64,000 bases of DNA from Sycobia sp. Sy_11 (GCA_018907035.1 JACCIC010000214.1:472001-536000); one strand, 5' to 3'. Positions 43,901 through 57,458 are shown, numbered from the stretch's first letter. Program-made: numbers and translations. Notes: generated by a model from the letters alone, not told the origin.

Positions 43901-45085
43901 CTGTGGTGTGCGCGCGTGTTCGTGTGCGACCTCTGCGAAACTCACTAGTTTGTGCCAATAAAAAAGATTTGTAATCGCAAAAACTACCGACTATTCCGGT
44001 TTAAATAAGCAGCAATGAATTCAAATAGAGGAAAGACAATTTGCTAGAATTATTTACAGCAAACTGAAGGGTTTCATTCTCTCAAATGCTAGAATGAAAA
44101 ATCATAATCACGGCATCGTGTATATTTCCCAAGCCTTATCCAATACCTCCTATCAGCAGGATGAAATACAGGTGAAGGGGGTAAACGAGAGAAAGATAGA
44201 GAGGCGACGAGAGATATAATTGTATTAGTGTTCGTTATGTTTTACAGATTATACCGTAAATATTATAATTATTTCTTGAAAATAAACGATATACCATAAA
44301 ATAAAAATGTAAATAATACAGGATAGTATAAGGGAAAAAAAGGAACTAAAACGGGGAGTCATGGTTAATGACATAGCAAGTAAGATACATGGTCTTCGAT
44401 CGTGTCGAATCACGAAGAAGAACCCTCTGAGAGGAAAATGCACTTGGCCTATGATTATTCATATACCGTATCTTCGTACTTTTGGGACTGTTGATCATTG
44501 AATCTTAAGTTAAAACTGAATATTGTAGAACAATTTTCAAACTGGTATATACGGCCTCGATATCACGTACTTCTTATCAATTTTTTGCATTTTATTCTTT
44601 TAAAAAAAGTAAATTTATGATTTTTATTTAAAATAAAATAGATCATCTAAAAGTGATCTTTTAAACACTTTTATTTTCATTAAAACATTGTGTAATATTT
44701 CACTTCATCATGTCCACCACAGCGGTTCCAACAACTACTATTAGTATAAAGTTGTACAATATATCAATGTCCAATATGCCAACCACGTTTCAGTACTATA
44801 TTTTGATAGATAAAAAAATTTAGACCTAGTATGACTTTATTTATCATATTGGGTATATCAAAAACGATGATGTAGACGTTCATTCACTGGCTTTAGGGAG
44901 TCTTTAATTAGGAAAAAGATTTCCGACATTGTTTATTTAATAACAATTACAAAATGCATAAATAGTACCCTACTAATGCCGCAATCATTGGATACTACAT
45001 TAATTGTGATATCTAACAGTTCGCTCCATAGAAACGTGTCTGAAATTTGACTTCCAACAAAATTAACCGAGCTTTGAATTATACG
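43901..45085. other. AT-leaning gene-free stretch
   Basis: No further RT motifs can be read upstream of the relic. A pyrimidine-rich tract ending CAG at about 44139, followed by GATGAAATACAG|GTGAAG, has microexon-like form but is unsupported. A 70-codon minus frame lies at 44933-45145 without a motif. Confidence 0.4.
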
Positions 45086-45116
45086 CCCCGCCAACCCTGC
45101 ACGAGGCTTGGCGGGG
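45086..45116. repeat. Inverted repeat, 9-bp GC-rich stem
   Basis: CCCCGCCAA and TTGGCGGGG separated by 13 bases. It is a perfect, very stable stem embedded in AT-leaning sequence. Confidence 0.8.
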
Positions 45117-47000
45117 AAACAGACACGCGCTTCCCCGTTTATCACTCTCGAAATTTATTTCGAAAAATGATCGATTAAAAGAAGTGGCCGAATTTTTCCA
45201 GCTCTGCCGTCGGATTATTATACAATATACAGGTGGTGCCGAGAACGTTATACGTCAGCGGTCGTTGGAAGATCAGCAGGCAGGATCCTGTTCTCCATCC
45301 GAAAATTTCTCTCGGTCGTCATTTTACAATCCAATTGGGGCGACATTACACGTTCCCCGTCCCAAAGGTGCACTGGCTCTCCTGAAACCGCTCGCGTACA
45401 CCGCATACGCCGATCGATATCATTCGTTCGGCCGAGGCGCGCAATAAATGTACCGGGCGCTTTAGAGCGACAACAGAGTAGCGAACGTATGCGTACACGT
45501 CCGTGCGACTATTTTCTCATCGAAACATATAATAGACACATTCAATTTGGGAGAGCGCCTTTGGGAAAGACACGCGAGCCACGCGGGCACAATCGGCCGT
45601 ACTTATTTTCTTTTCGTTCCTCCCATTATCCCGTAATTTACAGCGCCATAAAAGTCATCGTTATTATCAAAGTTCTATATGCTCCTGTTATATATCCTGC
45701 GCGCGCGCGCACACAAGTACACAGGCAGACAGATGCGTATACGTATAGATACAAGTTTAATAAGAGAACAAGCATTTGCAGCCATGGATGGGGTCAAGTT
45801 TACGAGGACGCCCGGCATAATAATGAAAGCAACAACTCCCGTTGCTCGGGTTCTTATATGCGTGCCGTGTAAATGCGCTTGTGTGCGAGGGGAAATAGAG
45901 GCAACCATATGGGGGAAACCAAACCCAGCCCGTATACTATATCTATTATATGTGTATATATATATTCATACTCATATAGCACGTGCGCATGTCTCTGCAA
46001 AAGTTTATTTCGCGTTCCATGCAGCGGTGTTCGCAAGGGGAGGAAAGGTAAAAGGGGAGGAAACGAAACCTTGTATGTAGCCCTGCATTATTATCCTCAC
46101 CCAAAGTGCATCGGGTCGTTTTCAAAGTAAACACGTGTCAATGGTAATAATTATTATTATCCATCGCGTTCATCCCCGTCAGGGTGAATTTTTACTTACT
46201 CTCTTTTTTTTTATTCTTGGAATTGGTGATTCAGTCGTTCATTAGTATTAATAAAAAGAATTCGCGGGAAAACGTATAAAGAGTATATTTAGATTTCTAA
46301 TGCGCAAATTGATAAAGCACAATTCAGATTCTGATAAACAGTTGTTTGGCCTACCTTACCTTTTGAAGAACATTTTCAGAATAAAATCAATCTGAAAACT
46401 TGCTCTGTTTCTTTTGACGCGTCACTTTTCTCGTCGATCTCTAAACTCTCAAACATCCAATAAATTAAGCGTTATATTTCTCAAGAGCAATGAAAAGGTG
46501 TATGCCTACAAACGAATGAAACAGCAACAAAAAAAAAAAGAATTAAAAAAACAAACGGCTACGATTAGTCAGTCAGGGCGGAAAAAATGATAAACAAGAA
46601 AGCGATCGAAGTATTGATCCGATTCATTCTAATGACTCTTTGAAGTTCGCTTTAGCCATTAAATAACTTTATAAGGAAAATCTCCGCGCGTCATCGTAGA
46701 AGTATAATGGCATGTAAAGAGTGATGTGAAGGTAGCGCGTAAAAAGGAGAAAAAATTGCGCCCGCTCGCGCGCCGCTGGCGTGAATTATCGGTAAAATGT
46801 CGAAGGGGCCGATAAAAAAATTTATATATGTATATAAATATAAGGTAAGAAGAAAAAAAAGGAAGAAGAATATAGACAAGGTGTATGGTACGACGGCTAC
46901 CAGATTTTTTTTCTTCTCTCGTGCCTCATATTTTTCTCTCTGAAATTGAAAAAAGAAATTCACCTCTCTCCAAACAGGATATGCATAAATTTGTGTACTG
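45117..47000. other. Unassigned mixed sequence
   Basis: Mid-GC at 45180-46080 with an alternating CG/CA patch (45700-45722) and several opposed open frames without motifs; AT-rich at 46140-46700. No supported gene. Confidence 0.45.
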
Positions 47001-47006
47001 TATATG

Positions 47007-47062
<56 letters not shown>
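47001..47062 (+). repeat. (TA)n microsatellite
   Basis: TA run of about 60 bp with G substitutions at both ends. Confidence 0.95.
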
Positions 47063-47084
47063 AGTGAACGCATACGGAATGTGA

Positions 47085-47096
47085 CGCGATATCGCG
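47085..47096. repeat. CGCGATATCGCG palindrome
   Basis: Perfect 12-bp palindrome between two (TA)n blocks. Confidence 0.75.
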
Positions 47097-47197
47097 ATAT
47101 TTCTTTAGACACTCTAACTAATAGTTCGCTTTTCGTAAAAGCAAAGGCGTGTTCCAGATCCAATCGAAAAATGAGCGGTATATATAGAGATGTGTGC

Positions 47198-47198
<1 letters not shown>

Positions 47199-47250
<52 letters not shown>
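47199..47250 (+). repeat. (TA)n microsatellite
   Basis: Perfect TA run of 52 bp. Confidence 0.95.
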
Positions 47251-47253
<3 letters not shown>

Positions 47254-48920
47254 GCCGCGTCAAATAGTCTGCGGCAGCAGTTGTCGTCGTCCCGAGTTTT
47301 GCGCATTTTCTCTCCAAGGTACACGTGTGCGCGTCCGTCTGTGTGCGTGTGTGCGTGTGTATGCAACGCGGGCATAGAATTCGCGTAATTAAATTTCAGA
47401 ATTAATTGTAAAAGTCACGCAGGTTGAATTCGTAATTGAATCCTTTTCGGGAAGAACACACACACACACCTCTACCTGGCACAAGAGCTTTTGCGCAGAA
47501 GCTGCCCAAGTTCGCAAATATATGTATATATATTATGGATTCCAGTACCGAACTAAGCATTAGTAAGACCCTAGGCTGTTGAAGTAAATTTTCGATTTGA
47601 ATAACATATGTTTTTTTATTTGATTATAAATTATTCATCTTACATATTGTTATATATTAACACTGCTGAATTAGTATGATATATTTAAAAAATACTTTAT
47701 TCAATTTTCTATTTACGAATTCATTAATAATTTCAATATATAAAGTATCGTTTAATAAGATGCTTTCGATACTCATTATACGGAAAGGCTATTGAGCAGA
47801 TCCAGTAATAGATACGGCTAATAGTCGTAATAAACTTTTTATCAATTATAGCTAGGAAACGGAATTTTATCTTGCAGAAATTCGGGTTGTTCGTATTGGA
47901 TACATTTTTAAAAGAAAGTAAATATTCGGTAATGTATAATCAGTGGAACATTCGAAACTTAGAAACGGGACATAATAGTGCTACGATCAGCTCTCAAAAA
48001 AGTTTATTCGATTAATGAAACGATTGTTTTTATAAATTACATTCTATTTTAAATTTTAATAAACTAAGTTAACTGGAAAACAAATAGAACGTTAGCGATA
48101 AAAGGTATAGAGATTTGATTATAGGGACTAAAAAAATTGAATTGTATAGTGAAACATCAAAATATGACTTTAAAGTGTAAATTCTTCTTTAAATTATTTC
48201 CTCGTAAATGCAAGCTTGCCTATAATTGCCATATCAATTTTTTAAAACTAAGAATGGCATGCCCTAGAAAAACTATAAAATAGTTTCAATAAAAAATCGA
48301 ATACGTTGACTTTAAAACGTACTATAATTCTTTAGTAAAAATCCCAATATAATTAAATTATCTTTTTACGGCATTTCTTTCGTAAAATTTCATTCGAGGA
48401 ATTTAATAAATTTCACCAAGATTCCACGGCATCTTCTAACGTTATAGAAAAATATACTTAAATCTACTATTAGAAAAATCTCACTGCAGAATATTTCAAA
48501 GTGTAATTTTCTGACTTTATTATCTAGGAAAGAATAATTGAAATTATTGCGTTTTCCTTAGAATTGGTAAATTACGAACAAAAAAAAAAAAAAAATAAAT
48601 AATGAGAAAAATGTAAAAAGAACACATTTTTTTAGATCGACGGGTGGCGATACACATTGCAAGGTCCGCCCGTTTTTCGAGCAAAGCACTAATTGATAAA
48701 ACTTTCTGATAAATTTGCAAAGTTCGGCCGTAACATTAATAATTCCACGGCATTGGAGCATACAGTGCAGCCAGGAGTATACGCATTACTTATAGAGAGC
48801 GTGTACGCGAAAAATGAAACGCGACTCGGGCCTCCGTTACTCCGCGACGGCCTCTCTCTCGGGCGCGCGCATAAGACATACGAAGTAGGCGCGCACAGGC
48901 CCTTGTCAAATATTTAAAGC
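47251..48920. other. AT-rich gene-free stretch
   Basis: TG and CA patches at 47320-47360 and 47456-47469, then over 1 kb of AT-rich unique sequence with an A-run at 48580-48594. No supported feature. Confidence 0.6.
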
Positions 48921-49853
48921 CGAATATGTGCGCGCGAGCGCGCGCGCGCGAAGTTTTTATCAGAATTCTCTTCGACCAGATCTATAAGAATATATGGGAC
49001 ACGCGCGTATTAGAGAAGTTCGGAGGGATCCCCGAATTTTTTTCCCCCCAGCCGTCTCGTTTGAAAATTCAACCTACCGTCCGTGAACGCCCTCGTCGAA
49101 AGCGTTTCTCGTCCCTGCACCGCGCTCAACTTGCCTGACTTTTCCACCGAATGCTCTCGCACGCGTGCGCACGGAACGCTACCGACGAGCGAATAATCCA
49201 ATAATCCATTATAATGCGATGTAAATTTTTTTTTTTCTTTCCAGCTTCAATAACTAACTTTTCAACTAAATATGGTATAATTTCGTCGATTCGGATACTC
49301 GCTATACCGATTGACCGATGTCTTCATCAAAATGTCACGATCACATAGGCATGAACCGCTTCTTCGTTTCGAGACGAATCGCAGCCTAAGCGTCAGGCTT
49401 CATTGCCCCCTTACCACCGAAGAGCGCGCTTAAATCTAATTCTATTTACGAGTCAATGTATATGGAGCTTGATTCGCGCATGCGTAATTCAGTAGACAAG
49501 GACAAAAAAGTTCGGTACTTTCTCTCTGGAAACAGAGGCATAGGCTCACTTGTCCTTCATATCTCTAAGGTCCGAATTTAGAGTCGCGGATTTTTCAACT
49601 GGATAAATTAGAAAAATCGTACATTATATATACAGCAGGGATACAGCAGTGAATCATCGTTCCCGTTGGATGGTATATACCATTGCCCGGTAATTTCTAC
49701 GCACCAGAATAAGAATGAGATCCACTTGCGTCCCTAGTTATAATGTAATGTATACTAGTTTCCACGGACCTGGCTATATATATAGAACATACAGTGCACG
49801 CGGCATAAGTATTTACGTATACATTTACAGGGGTCGACGCGACGCTCGCGCCA
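48921..49853. other. Unassigned mid-GC sequence
   Basis: Alternating GC patch at 48930-48950. Open frames at 48926-49138 plus and 49010-49201 minus oppose each other. Nothing supported. Confidence 0.5.
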
Positions 49854-49877
49854 GTGTGTGTGTATGTGTGTGTGTGT
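49854..49877 (+). repeat. (TG)n microsatellite
   Basis: TG run of about 24 bp with one A. Confidence 0.85.
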
Positions 49878-50430
49878 TTCATGGAACACGCCGCAGCTGT
49901 CCTCCTCCTCCTCCTCGCACCCTGCCAACCCCCGCCCCTCGCGAGCGCGCGAGTTCCTCGCCGACTTATTTCGCTTCTAGACTACCGTTCCCCCTCTGCC
50001 CCACACCGTCCGTCTTCCTCTTTCTTAATTTCTCTATTGTAGTCTTGTCTCGTATATATATATTGGGTAGTCTCTCTCTTTCTCTCTCAAAGTCAACTCT
50101 ATATATTATATAATCGGCGAAACTTAAAGTATAAACAAAAACGGGCTAATTATTACTCGAATTATATATCTCGCCGCAAGAGTTTGAAATCGACGAACAA
50201 GCCAAAAAGTAGCCCTCCCTGGAAGTGAGCCTGTTTTAAATATTACAATAAGCTCCGAGGTAGGCGATAAAATTTAATTTTTTTTATTGCAAAGCTTTAA
50301 AAAAGGAGGGTAGACAACTGGTCTTAAAAAAAAATTCTTCGCATTTCGTGTGTATATTTGATATGCTTTCAAGGTCGCTCCTTCCTCTTCCTTAAACTCG
50401 TATCCAGAACTAGTGAAAATTTTATATATA

Positions 50431-50480
50431 TACATACATATACATACATATACATACATATACACATACACGTACATACA
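50431..50480 (+). repeat. (TACATACATA)n repeat
   Basis: Three copies of a 10-bp TACATACATA unit, then imperfect TACA units. Confidence 0.85.
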
Positions 50481-50780
50481 TATATGTTTCTATCTGATAG
50501 CCTCGAGTGTTTGAAAGATATACAGAGCACACCGACTGCAAAATGTGGATATATGTGATGTAATCTTTTCATAATGGCACCTACTGTATGTTTAAATGAT
50601 AAATATTAAAAGCTACTTAGATTTTTTTTATTCGTTTAAAGTAGCTGCGGATGATTTTCGTTTATTAAACAGTTTTTCATTTTTTCCGGGATTAACCTTT
50701 GTTTATATAAAGTAAGATTCCGCGTAGAAAAAACATTTAGGCGCTTCACACAGGATGTTTGTCACAAAGCGTTTGTTTTT
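50481..50780. other. Unassigned AT-leaning sequence
   Basis: Nothing supported. Confidence 0.5.
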
Positions 50781-50805
50781 CTGCTGCTGCTGCTGCTGTC
50801 GCTGC

Positions 50806-50840
<35 letters not shown>
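50781..50840 (+). repeat. (CTG)6 followed by (CT)n
   Basis: Six CTG units, a short TCG break, then a CT run of about 32 bp. Further CT units continue to about 50865. Confidence 0.9.
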
Positions 50841-50845
<5 letters not shown>

Positions 50846-50865
50846 TCTCTCTGTCTCTCTCCCTC

Positions 50866-52137
50866 CCGCGCACGGTGTCATTCAGCTTCTTTTTCAATGA
50901 CTTTATCTATCTAATCTATCTCTCCGTCTCTCTTTTTCTCGACTGGCTCGTAAACGTTTATCTGCTGCGCGCGCGGACGGATTCTTCCTCGTGTGTACAT
51001 CGCGCGCACCACATTCATACAATTAGTAATTTCCTGTCTTGCTCGCTTATACTCGTGCTCTATTTTCGTTGACACGCGTAGGTGATAACGAAAATTATCT
51101 TCATTCACGGGAGTGACAACAAGTAGCCCTCCCCACCCCCTCCTCCCTCCCTCTCCCGTACCCGTTCAACCAAACCAGCTCTCCTCCTAACCTCGCGCGC
51201 ACACGAGCAGAGCAAAGAATTCGAATTAAACTTATCTAATATTTAACAGAGACGAAAAATATGAATTAATTCAATTTTCAGAGAATGAGAGGGACAGCTG
51301 GATAGACGGATGGATAGAGAGAGAAGGATGGGGAGAGCGGATTTCTTATCCACGGTTAAGTAACACTCGACTTGAACTCTGAAAATTTTATATCCAGCGC
51401 AAAAAAATTGCACTTTAATCGGTTCATATAGATAAACGAAGGAATAATCGAAATGCAGATAGAACCGCGCTTTCAATTTGTTAATTCTATACGGATTAGC
51501 GGGCGCCTTGCTGACGTGTACTAGATGCAAAATCGGTCTCTTCGGTGCTTACAAAGAACAACAACAAAAAAAAAAAAAAAACCAACGGCAAAAACCAACG
51601 GCAAAAAATTTAATAATAAAAATCTACCCAATTCTTCAAATCAATTCTTCCAAGTCCTAAATACGTAAATTATCAAATACTTCTCTCCCACTCCCCTTGT
51701 AACAATCGCAATTTTCTTAATTAAATAAATATAGAATTTGTAAACTAGATAATTCATACGTGTAGCAATTTTTTTCTTCAAAATTTACATTAACCGTAAG
51801 AAAATAGGATTTCGCGCGATTTCACTGGCTTACAAACAAACCATTGTTCGGCTTGTGAAATTAATGATTTACTCTCATTTAATCGATGAAAGTTTAAACG
51901 AAGCGGCGTTCCTCGTGCATTACACTCGTCTACGAATTATTTAATTAAATTGACCTTCCACAGACTTGCAGAGCGATACAGACTTGGCCGAAGTTTCGAA
52001 AAATGAAAACAAATAATATTGCTGATTGTATATATAACTGATGTTTTCGTATGCCAATTAACCCAATATCAGCTTGAGCGCTGATATCGCCACCGCATCG
52101 TTCTCGTTCAATTGCTCGTATCTACAACTCTGATACA
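50866..52137. other. Unassigned mixed sequence
   Basis: Unique, with an A-run at 51568-51582 and two tandem copies of a 13-bp unit (ACCAACGGCAAAA) at about 51581-51606. No gene. Confidence 0.5.
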
Positions 52138-52156
52138 TTTTTTTTTTTTTTTTTTT
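52138..52156 (+). repeat. Poly(T) run
   Basis: About 19 T residues. Confidence 0.9.
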
Positions 52157-53726
52157 GCTTAAAACCCGTCGCGTTCGACTATTTTATTATAATCACTATT
52201 CAACTCTCAATGCTTATTGTGATTTCTGCGTTGATTTTACCTTCTTTAATTCACGCTCATTCAAATATATATACACATATATGGTAATCTATATCAATAC
52301 GACATTACATCTTACTTTAGATATTGATATTTTAAATTTTGAAGATTGCGATCTGTTTTTTCATAGTTTAGTTTATGGAAAACTCGTGATAAATATTATT
52401 AAAAATTATCAATTAATCCTAATTTTAATCACAAATAGATTATTAAAGTTGCAGCTTAATTCGTTAAATAGTTTATCTGTCACATATGATGCATCTTGAA
52501 GAACGTATGGTTTTGAGTGCAGGACGTTCGGGTTCGAAAGTTTTAGCTAAATTGCCATGCTCGGCGCGTCCTTAATATACACATATATATTATATCTTAC
52601 TCATCATTGTTCCTATAGCATCCGTATGTATATTTATTACAAAAATTCAAGGCAGATCGAATCAGTTGAAATTAATTCAACTATCAAGGTACACTCGTGA
52701 TTGTTATTCGGTATATAATGAATCAAATATGATTCTTTACCGAATATTTCGTAGATTATGAATTTTTATTATGCGCCGAAATGATAACTAGTAACAAAGT
52801 AACGGTATCTAAGTATCATTGAGAATGTTGCATAATATTCATTATCAAAAATAGATACGCCTTAACTCATTCATTTTAATTTATACATGTTTATAAAAAA
52901 AAAAAAAAAAACAAAAAAAAAAAAAATTGTACGCATAATTATTCTAATCGGCAAACTTTATACAAATTCGATAAACAAAATTTATTTACACAGCGTATTT
53001 TGAGGGAAAAAAAACTACCCTTGTAAAATTATCTTGAACTACAGTTTGAATATTACAATAGCGATATTACTGTAGGCATTTTGCTTTTTTTATGCTACAG
53101 AATCGATAATATTTCTGGAAATATTGCGCGTCATCACGCTCAGGACCTTTTTATCGCATCTCCCTGACGTGCGTTGTTTAAATGTCTCTAAAAAGTGTCG
53201 ATTGAAATTTTCCAAGTGTTGCGAGAGCTCGAGCAATGATGGAGTTTTGAATTCAAGATCAATCTTGTTGATAGCACAATGTTTCAAGAGAAACATTCGC
53301 AAAATCATCGTTGCGACTGTCGGATCAGCTTAGTGTCAGTTTCGAAGATGAAATTGGAAAAGAAACCTGTCTAAGGGTATTTTTTTTTTTTTTTTAATCA
53401 TACTGCTTAAGAGTACTTGATGGTTTTCGAAAAAACTATCACAACCTTGTGTTTAATGTAGCATTGCTGATTTCTTTATTTTTTTTTTGTTAGTCGAAGA
53501 ACTACTTGGTTTTAGGACCTTCTCAGACCTTCAGGATGTCGCTGAAAAGAAAATTTTAGGCCACGATCCCATCGGTCCCGCGCGACCTCGCTCATCGCTC
53601 CCGTTAAATTCCAATTATTAGACGACATTTTTTTACGGTACATTATAACGCTAACGACCTCGATCGCCGCAGTCGTTGCCAATCGTCGCGGGGCGTATAT
53701 AATTAGGGACGCGGGTCAACTGGTCA
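52157..53726. other. AT-rich gene-free stretch
   Basis: A 114-codon plus frame (52155-52499) is Leu/Ile/Asn-rich as expected of AT-rich DNA. A GC-raised patch at 53100-53340 has opposed frames of about 70 codons without a firm family. An A-rich run lies at 52899-52925. Confidence 0.5.
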
Positions 53727-55000
53727 AATGATCATTCGTTCGCATTCTCGGTCGGGCTCGAACGCGGACCTCATCTCTGCTCGCGCGGCTAACCGACCCT
53801 ACACGGGGCCTCATAGAGCAGTCTCGGCTCGTAAGCTTTCGAGAGATTTTTCGCCGGGCGATATTGCCGCCGGTCCCGGGAATCGCGATCGAACAAAGAC
53901 ACGGCCCGGAGATAGAGTAAACGATTTTTAAAGATCGACCGATTCAGTTGAAAGCGTGTACGTCTATATGTATGTATACATAATATGCTGTTAGACCTCC
54001 AGAGTGGAATCGTTCGTATTATAATATGCTGACGCGCGAATACCGGAAATCTCGTTTCAATTATTTCTTTTATGCACGCGGTATTATTAGCACGTGTCAT
54101 TCGAAGCCAGGAGCAGCCCACGCATACATATAGAAATCATATAGAAATCGGCGATTGAACGATTCCGCCTTTAACCGATTTATTTGCGTTTCTCTCACTC
54201 TCAATGAACGTTCCCTATAGTAATTGTTGATGTATGAAAAAAAAAAAAAACCTTTCGCGCTTATGCGCGATAAATAATCGACGGGCCACCCTGTGACGAC
54301 GTTCCGCTTGATTCGTTTCGTCCAGCACCTCGATCGGGAGTGCGCGCTCAATCGCTAAAAAAAGAGAGAAAAAAAATACCGCAAGTACAGCGCGACGTAT
54401 TTTTCTTTCCCAAAACCGGCATCGATGAATTATCGATCGATGGGGCAACAATTGCGTTTGCTACTGCACGCGTCGAATATAATGCGGTAAAGTCGCGGAT
54501 GTACGAATGCGGCATGGATTTGGCAAAGTTGCTTTACGCGCCGCGACGGCGATCGACCGATGAGCCAAGAGAACGCCAATTCGACGATTTCTCGATCAAT
54601 GACGCGTACGAGGACCACGGAGACGGCCGAAGACGTCTGTGGCGTGATCCGTGGAACGACGGGAGGGCCACTGATCGCTTACGAATGCGCGTATCATTAT
54701 CCCGGGATCGAAATTTCTATAGGTCATAAGAGCGCGGACGTTATTGTCCGTGCATTGGTCACTGGGTCGCACGAGCGCCATCGTAAAGCTGTCTTCGAGC
54801 GAGCTGCTAAAATTTTTCCCACCGCCAGGCGTCCGACTGCCCCTCCCGTTCATCTACGGGTTATCGTCGAATTCCGTCGCCCGTTCTCTCGGTTTCCACC
54901 CCCCCCCGGCCCCCTCGGGCTACGAATCCGACGTGCGCCCATTGGCCGATGGGAAATTATACTTGGGATATCCTTTATATATATACACAGCATTTTTGAT
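53727..55000. other. GC-rich island with long overlapping frames
   Basis: CpG-rich. Plus frames at 54340-54729 (129 codons, charged, beginning MRAQSLKKERKK) and 54560-55084 (174 codons, beginning MSQENANSTISRSMTRTRTT) overlap each other and minus frames (53789-54121, 54596-54853). No domain is recognised and length alone is not evidence in GC-rich DNA. If any frame is real, the 174-codon one is the best candidate. Confidence 0.3.
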
Positions 55001-55244
55001 ATCTTAATTTATGAGTTCATTCTTGCGCCGAAACTCAATGCTACTGAATTTGCAGTATTTCTCGCGGACTCTAGCGGTATGTAAACTTTCGGATCTATAG
55101 AAATTCTTGTTTTACACATTGTCATTTTTACAGTCTTTAAATTACACACACATACCTAACACTACCTCTCTCATACAACCCCCCCTGCCCCTCTCACTTT
55201 CTAATGGCATCGAGCTAATAGAGCATGAGCAAATTTATTTCCAG

Positions 55245-55295
55245 ACTAATTACAAGGACGCGCGCGGGATTCCGAGACAGAAGGAAGATGCAGGG
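55245..55295 (+). CDS. Candidate 51-nt cassette exon (unidentified)
   Basis: Bounded by acceptor-like AAATTTATTTCCAG (ending 55244) and donor-like CAGGG|GTAAGA at 55296. The 17 codons between are open in phase 0 at both ends: TNYKDARGIPRQKEDAG, charged and soluble. A symmetric 51-nt exon could be skipped without a frame change, a common alternative-splicing design. The polypyrimidine tract is short, and the family is not recognised. Confidence 0.25.
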
Positions 55296-55504
55296 GTAAG
55301 ATAGGAGGGGATATCCCGCGAGCCTCGGCAAACTTAGCCGCGTGCGCTTATACACACACACACACACACGCACACTGTGGGTGCTCTGCCCGTTACTATA
55401 CAGCCGTATATAGTCTGCAATAATAACGTATTATATGCGCAGGAAACTAGCCGACGGCGGGCGAGCGCGAGAGTTCAGACGCGCGTCTCGCTCTTATTTT
55501 CTCT

Positions 55505-55507
<3 letters not shown>
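55296..55507. other. Unassigned GC-leaning sequence
   Basis: A (CA)n patch at 55352-55375; otherwise nothing supported. Confidence 0.5.

Positions 55508-55550
<43 letters not shown>
55508..55550 (+). repeat. (CT)n microsatellite
   Basis: CT run of about 43 bp, with further CT units to 55570. Confidence 0.95.
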
Positions 55551-55569
<19 letters not shown>

Positions 55570-55654
55570 GCCCTGACTCTGAGGTCATGTGACTGAAGAC
55601 AAATATTCCGGAATGCGTTGCGCGCGAGTAACATCTCCTCGTCCACCACCGCCG

Positions 55655-55658
<4 letters not shown>

Positions 55659-55700
<42 letters not shown>
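55659..55700 (+). repeat. (CT)n microsatellite
   Basis: Perfect CT run of 42 bp. Confidence 0.95.
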
Positions 55701-55705
<5 letters not shown>

Positions 55706-55794
55706 ATGGTCGTTCTGTATTTGACTATGCTTGAGAGTATGCCAGGCGAGATAGTATGCTGCGAGTATGGGTATGTAATATGTATACGTATATG

Positions 55795-55796
<2 letters not shown>

Positions 55797-55841
<45 letters not shown>
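55797..55841 (+). repeat. (TA)n microsatellite
   Basis: TA run of 45 bp, about 100 bp after the CT block. Confidence 0.95.
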
Positions 55842-55845
<4 letters not shown>

Positions 55846-57458
55846 CATATATAATGATCGCACCCGCCATAACCTCAAAGCACGCGGACACGTTTTTGCC
55901 TGCAACACGCGTCTCTTTGATGTGTGTCTCGGCGGCTGGAAATGAATCTCTCAATGGACGTTTTAGAGGAAACAAAAAAAAAAAAAAATAACGCAGCCGA
56001 TGATTAAGCGGCGAATTATTATCTTTAACTCTATCGTCTGGCTTGAAATGTATTTTATACGAGGTTTAATGTGTATTTGTATCTTAAATTTCGGCTTATG
56101 CGCATTATATCTATATCATAATAAGTTCCTTATAAATTTTGCGTCAAGATAAGATTTAACTTGCACAATTTAGACTCATAGAATTGATGGAGTAAAGCTG
56201 GAAAAACGCAAATACACATGCTTATACCGGCAGAAAGAAGTTAAGAATTCACAGCGTTTTCAGCACGTTAAAAAATAAATTAAAATTACTCCTAGAAATA
56301 AAGTTCATTTCACATGAAAATAAATAAGATAGTATTTTAGAAAAATAAATGCATCCTCAAAAAAAAAAAAAAACAAATAGAGTAGTAGAGTATCCGCGTC
56401 TTTGATTGGACAGCTCGATATTTTGCTCAGAGGTCTTGGCAATGCTGGTAAATATTAATAACCGAAGCACGAATTTCGTTTTTCTTTTCAGGAATTTCCG
56501 GGATCAAAAAAATATAAAAAATACACCAGTCGCAGGAAAGAGTGGACAGAGTTCGTGGACGATACGTGGAATTGTCATGCCATTCTGAATAGACAACGTT
56601 TTTATAATAAAAGTAAATTAAAAAAATAAAGGTAAAATATTACTTACTGCATTTTTACATCTAGTTTTATACGTTCATATTTATACAAAAATAAACATTT
56701 AAGGCCCATATTTGTCAAGAACGTATTTAACAATAATATATTTATAACTAATGCGTTTTATAATATTTTATTATTACAAAATTAACAGATCTAATCTATG
56801 AATTTTCACTATAATTTATATAGATCATATAGTTCGGCTATTTAAATTTATTTGTCAAATTTATATCTCTTCACAAACTTCGGAAGTTTATATTTAGACA
56901 AGTTCAAACATACGCGAAGAATGTCAATACACACAAAATTCTTTTAACCGCTATAATTGAGTAGTTAATTGCAGATGAGTAAAGCTACACTAAATTTCAC
57001 CGCATATGTACATAGCTAGTTTTACAGAAAGTACTACATCCCGAAACTCAAATTATTAAAGTTTTGATTATTCCCTTTATTTGTTATTTATTGAGTGAAA
57101 TTTTTATTTCTCTTTCTGACAGAATCCATCCAAAAGCAAAATCACACAAATATGTATAGATTGAAAATTATCTCGAAATATACTAATATATAATGCATAC
57201 AATAAAAATATTTTAATTTTTTTTTTTTTTTTTAATGATTAATTCTTAATATATACCAACTTAAAATTTTTATGTACTAATATATACGCAGTACATATAA
57301 TAAAAGCATTTATAAAACATAACTGATCATATACAGAAATCTTTCTATAGACATTTCAATTTGTTTATAATACATTGCCAGTATATATTCGAATAAAATT
57401 CACGATATATTTTTCCAATTGTTATAGGTGTTTTTTTTTTCATTTTTATTACGGTCAG
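55842..57458. other. AT-rich gene-free stretch
   Basis: AT-rich unique sequence with A runs at 55974-55987 and 56360-56373 and a T run at 57218-57234. No supported feature until the acceptor at 57458. Confidence 0.6.

Noticed and set aside
44126..44176. 12-nt microexon between CAGCAG and GTGAAG
   Set aside because: Too short and unsupported by neighbouring exons; likely chance.
53090..53333. Opposed 70-codon frames, possibly a gag-like Cys knuckle on plus
   Set aside because: The Cys/His spacing does not match a CCHC knuckle and there is no adjoining protease or RT motif.
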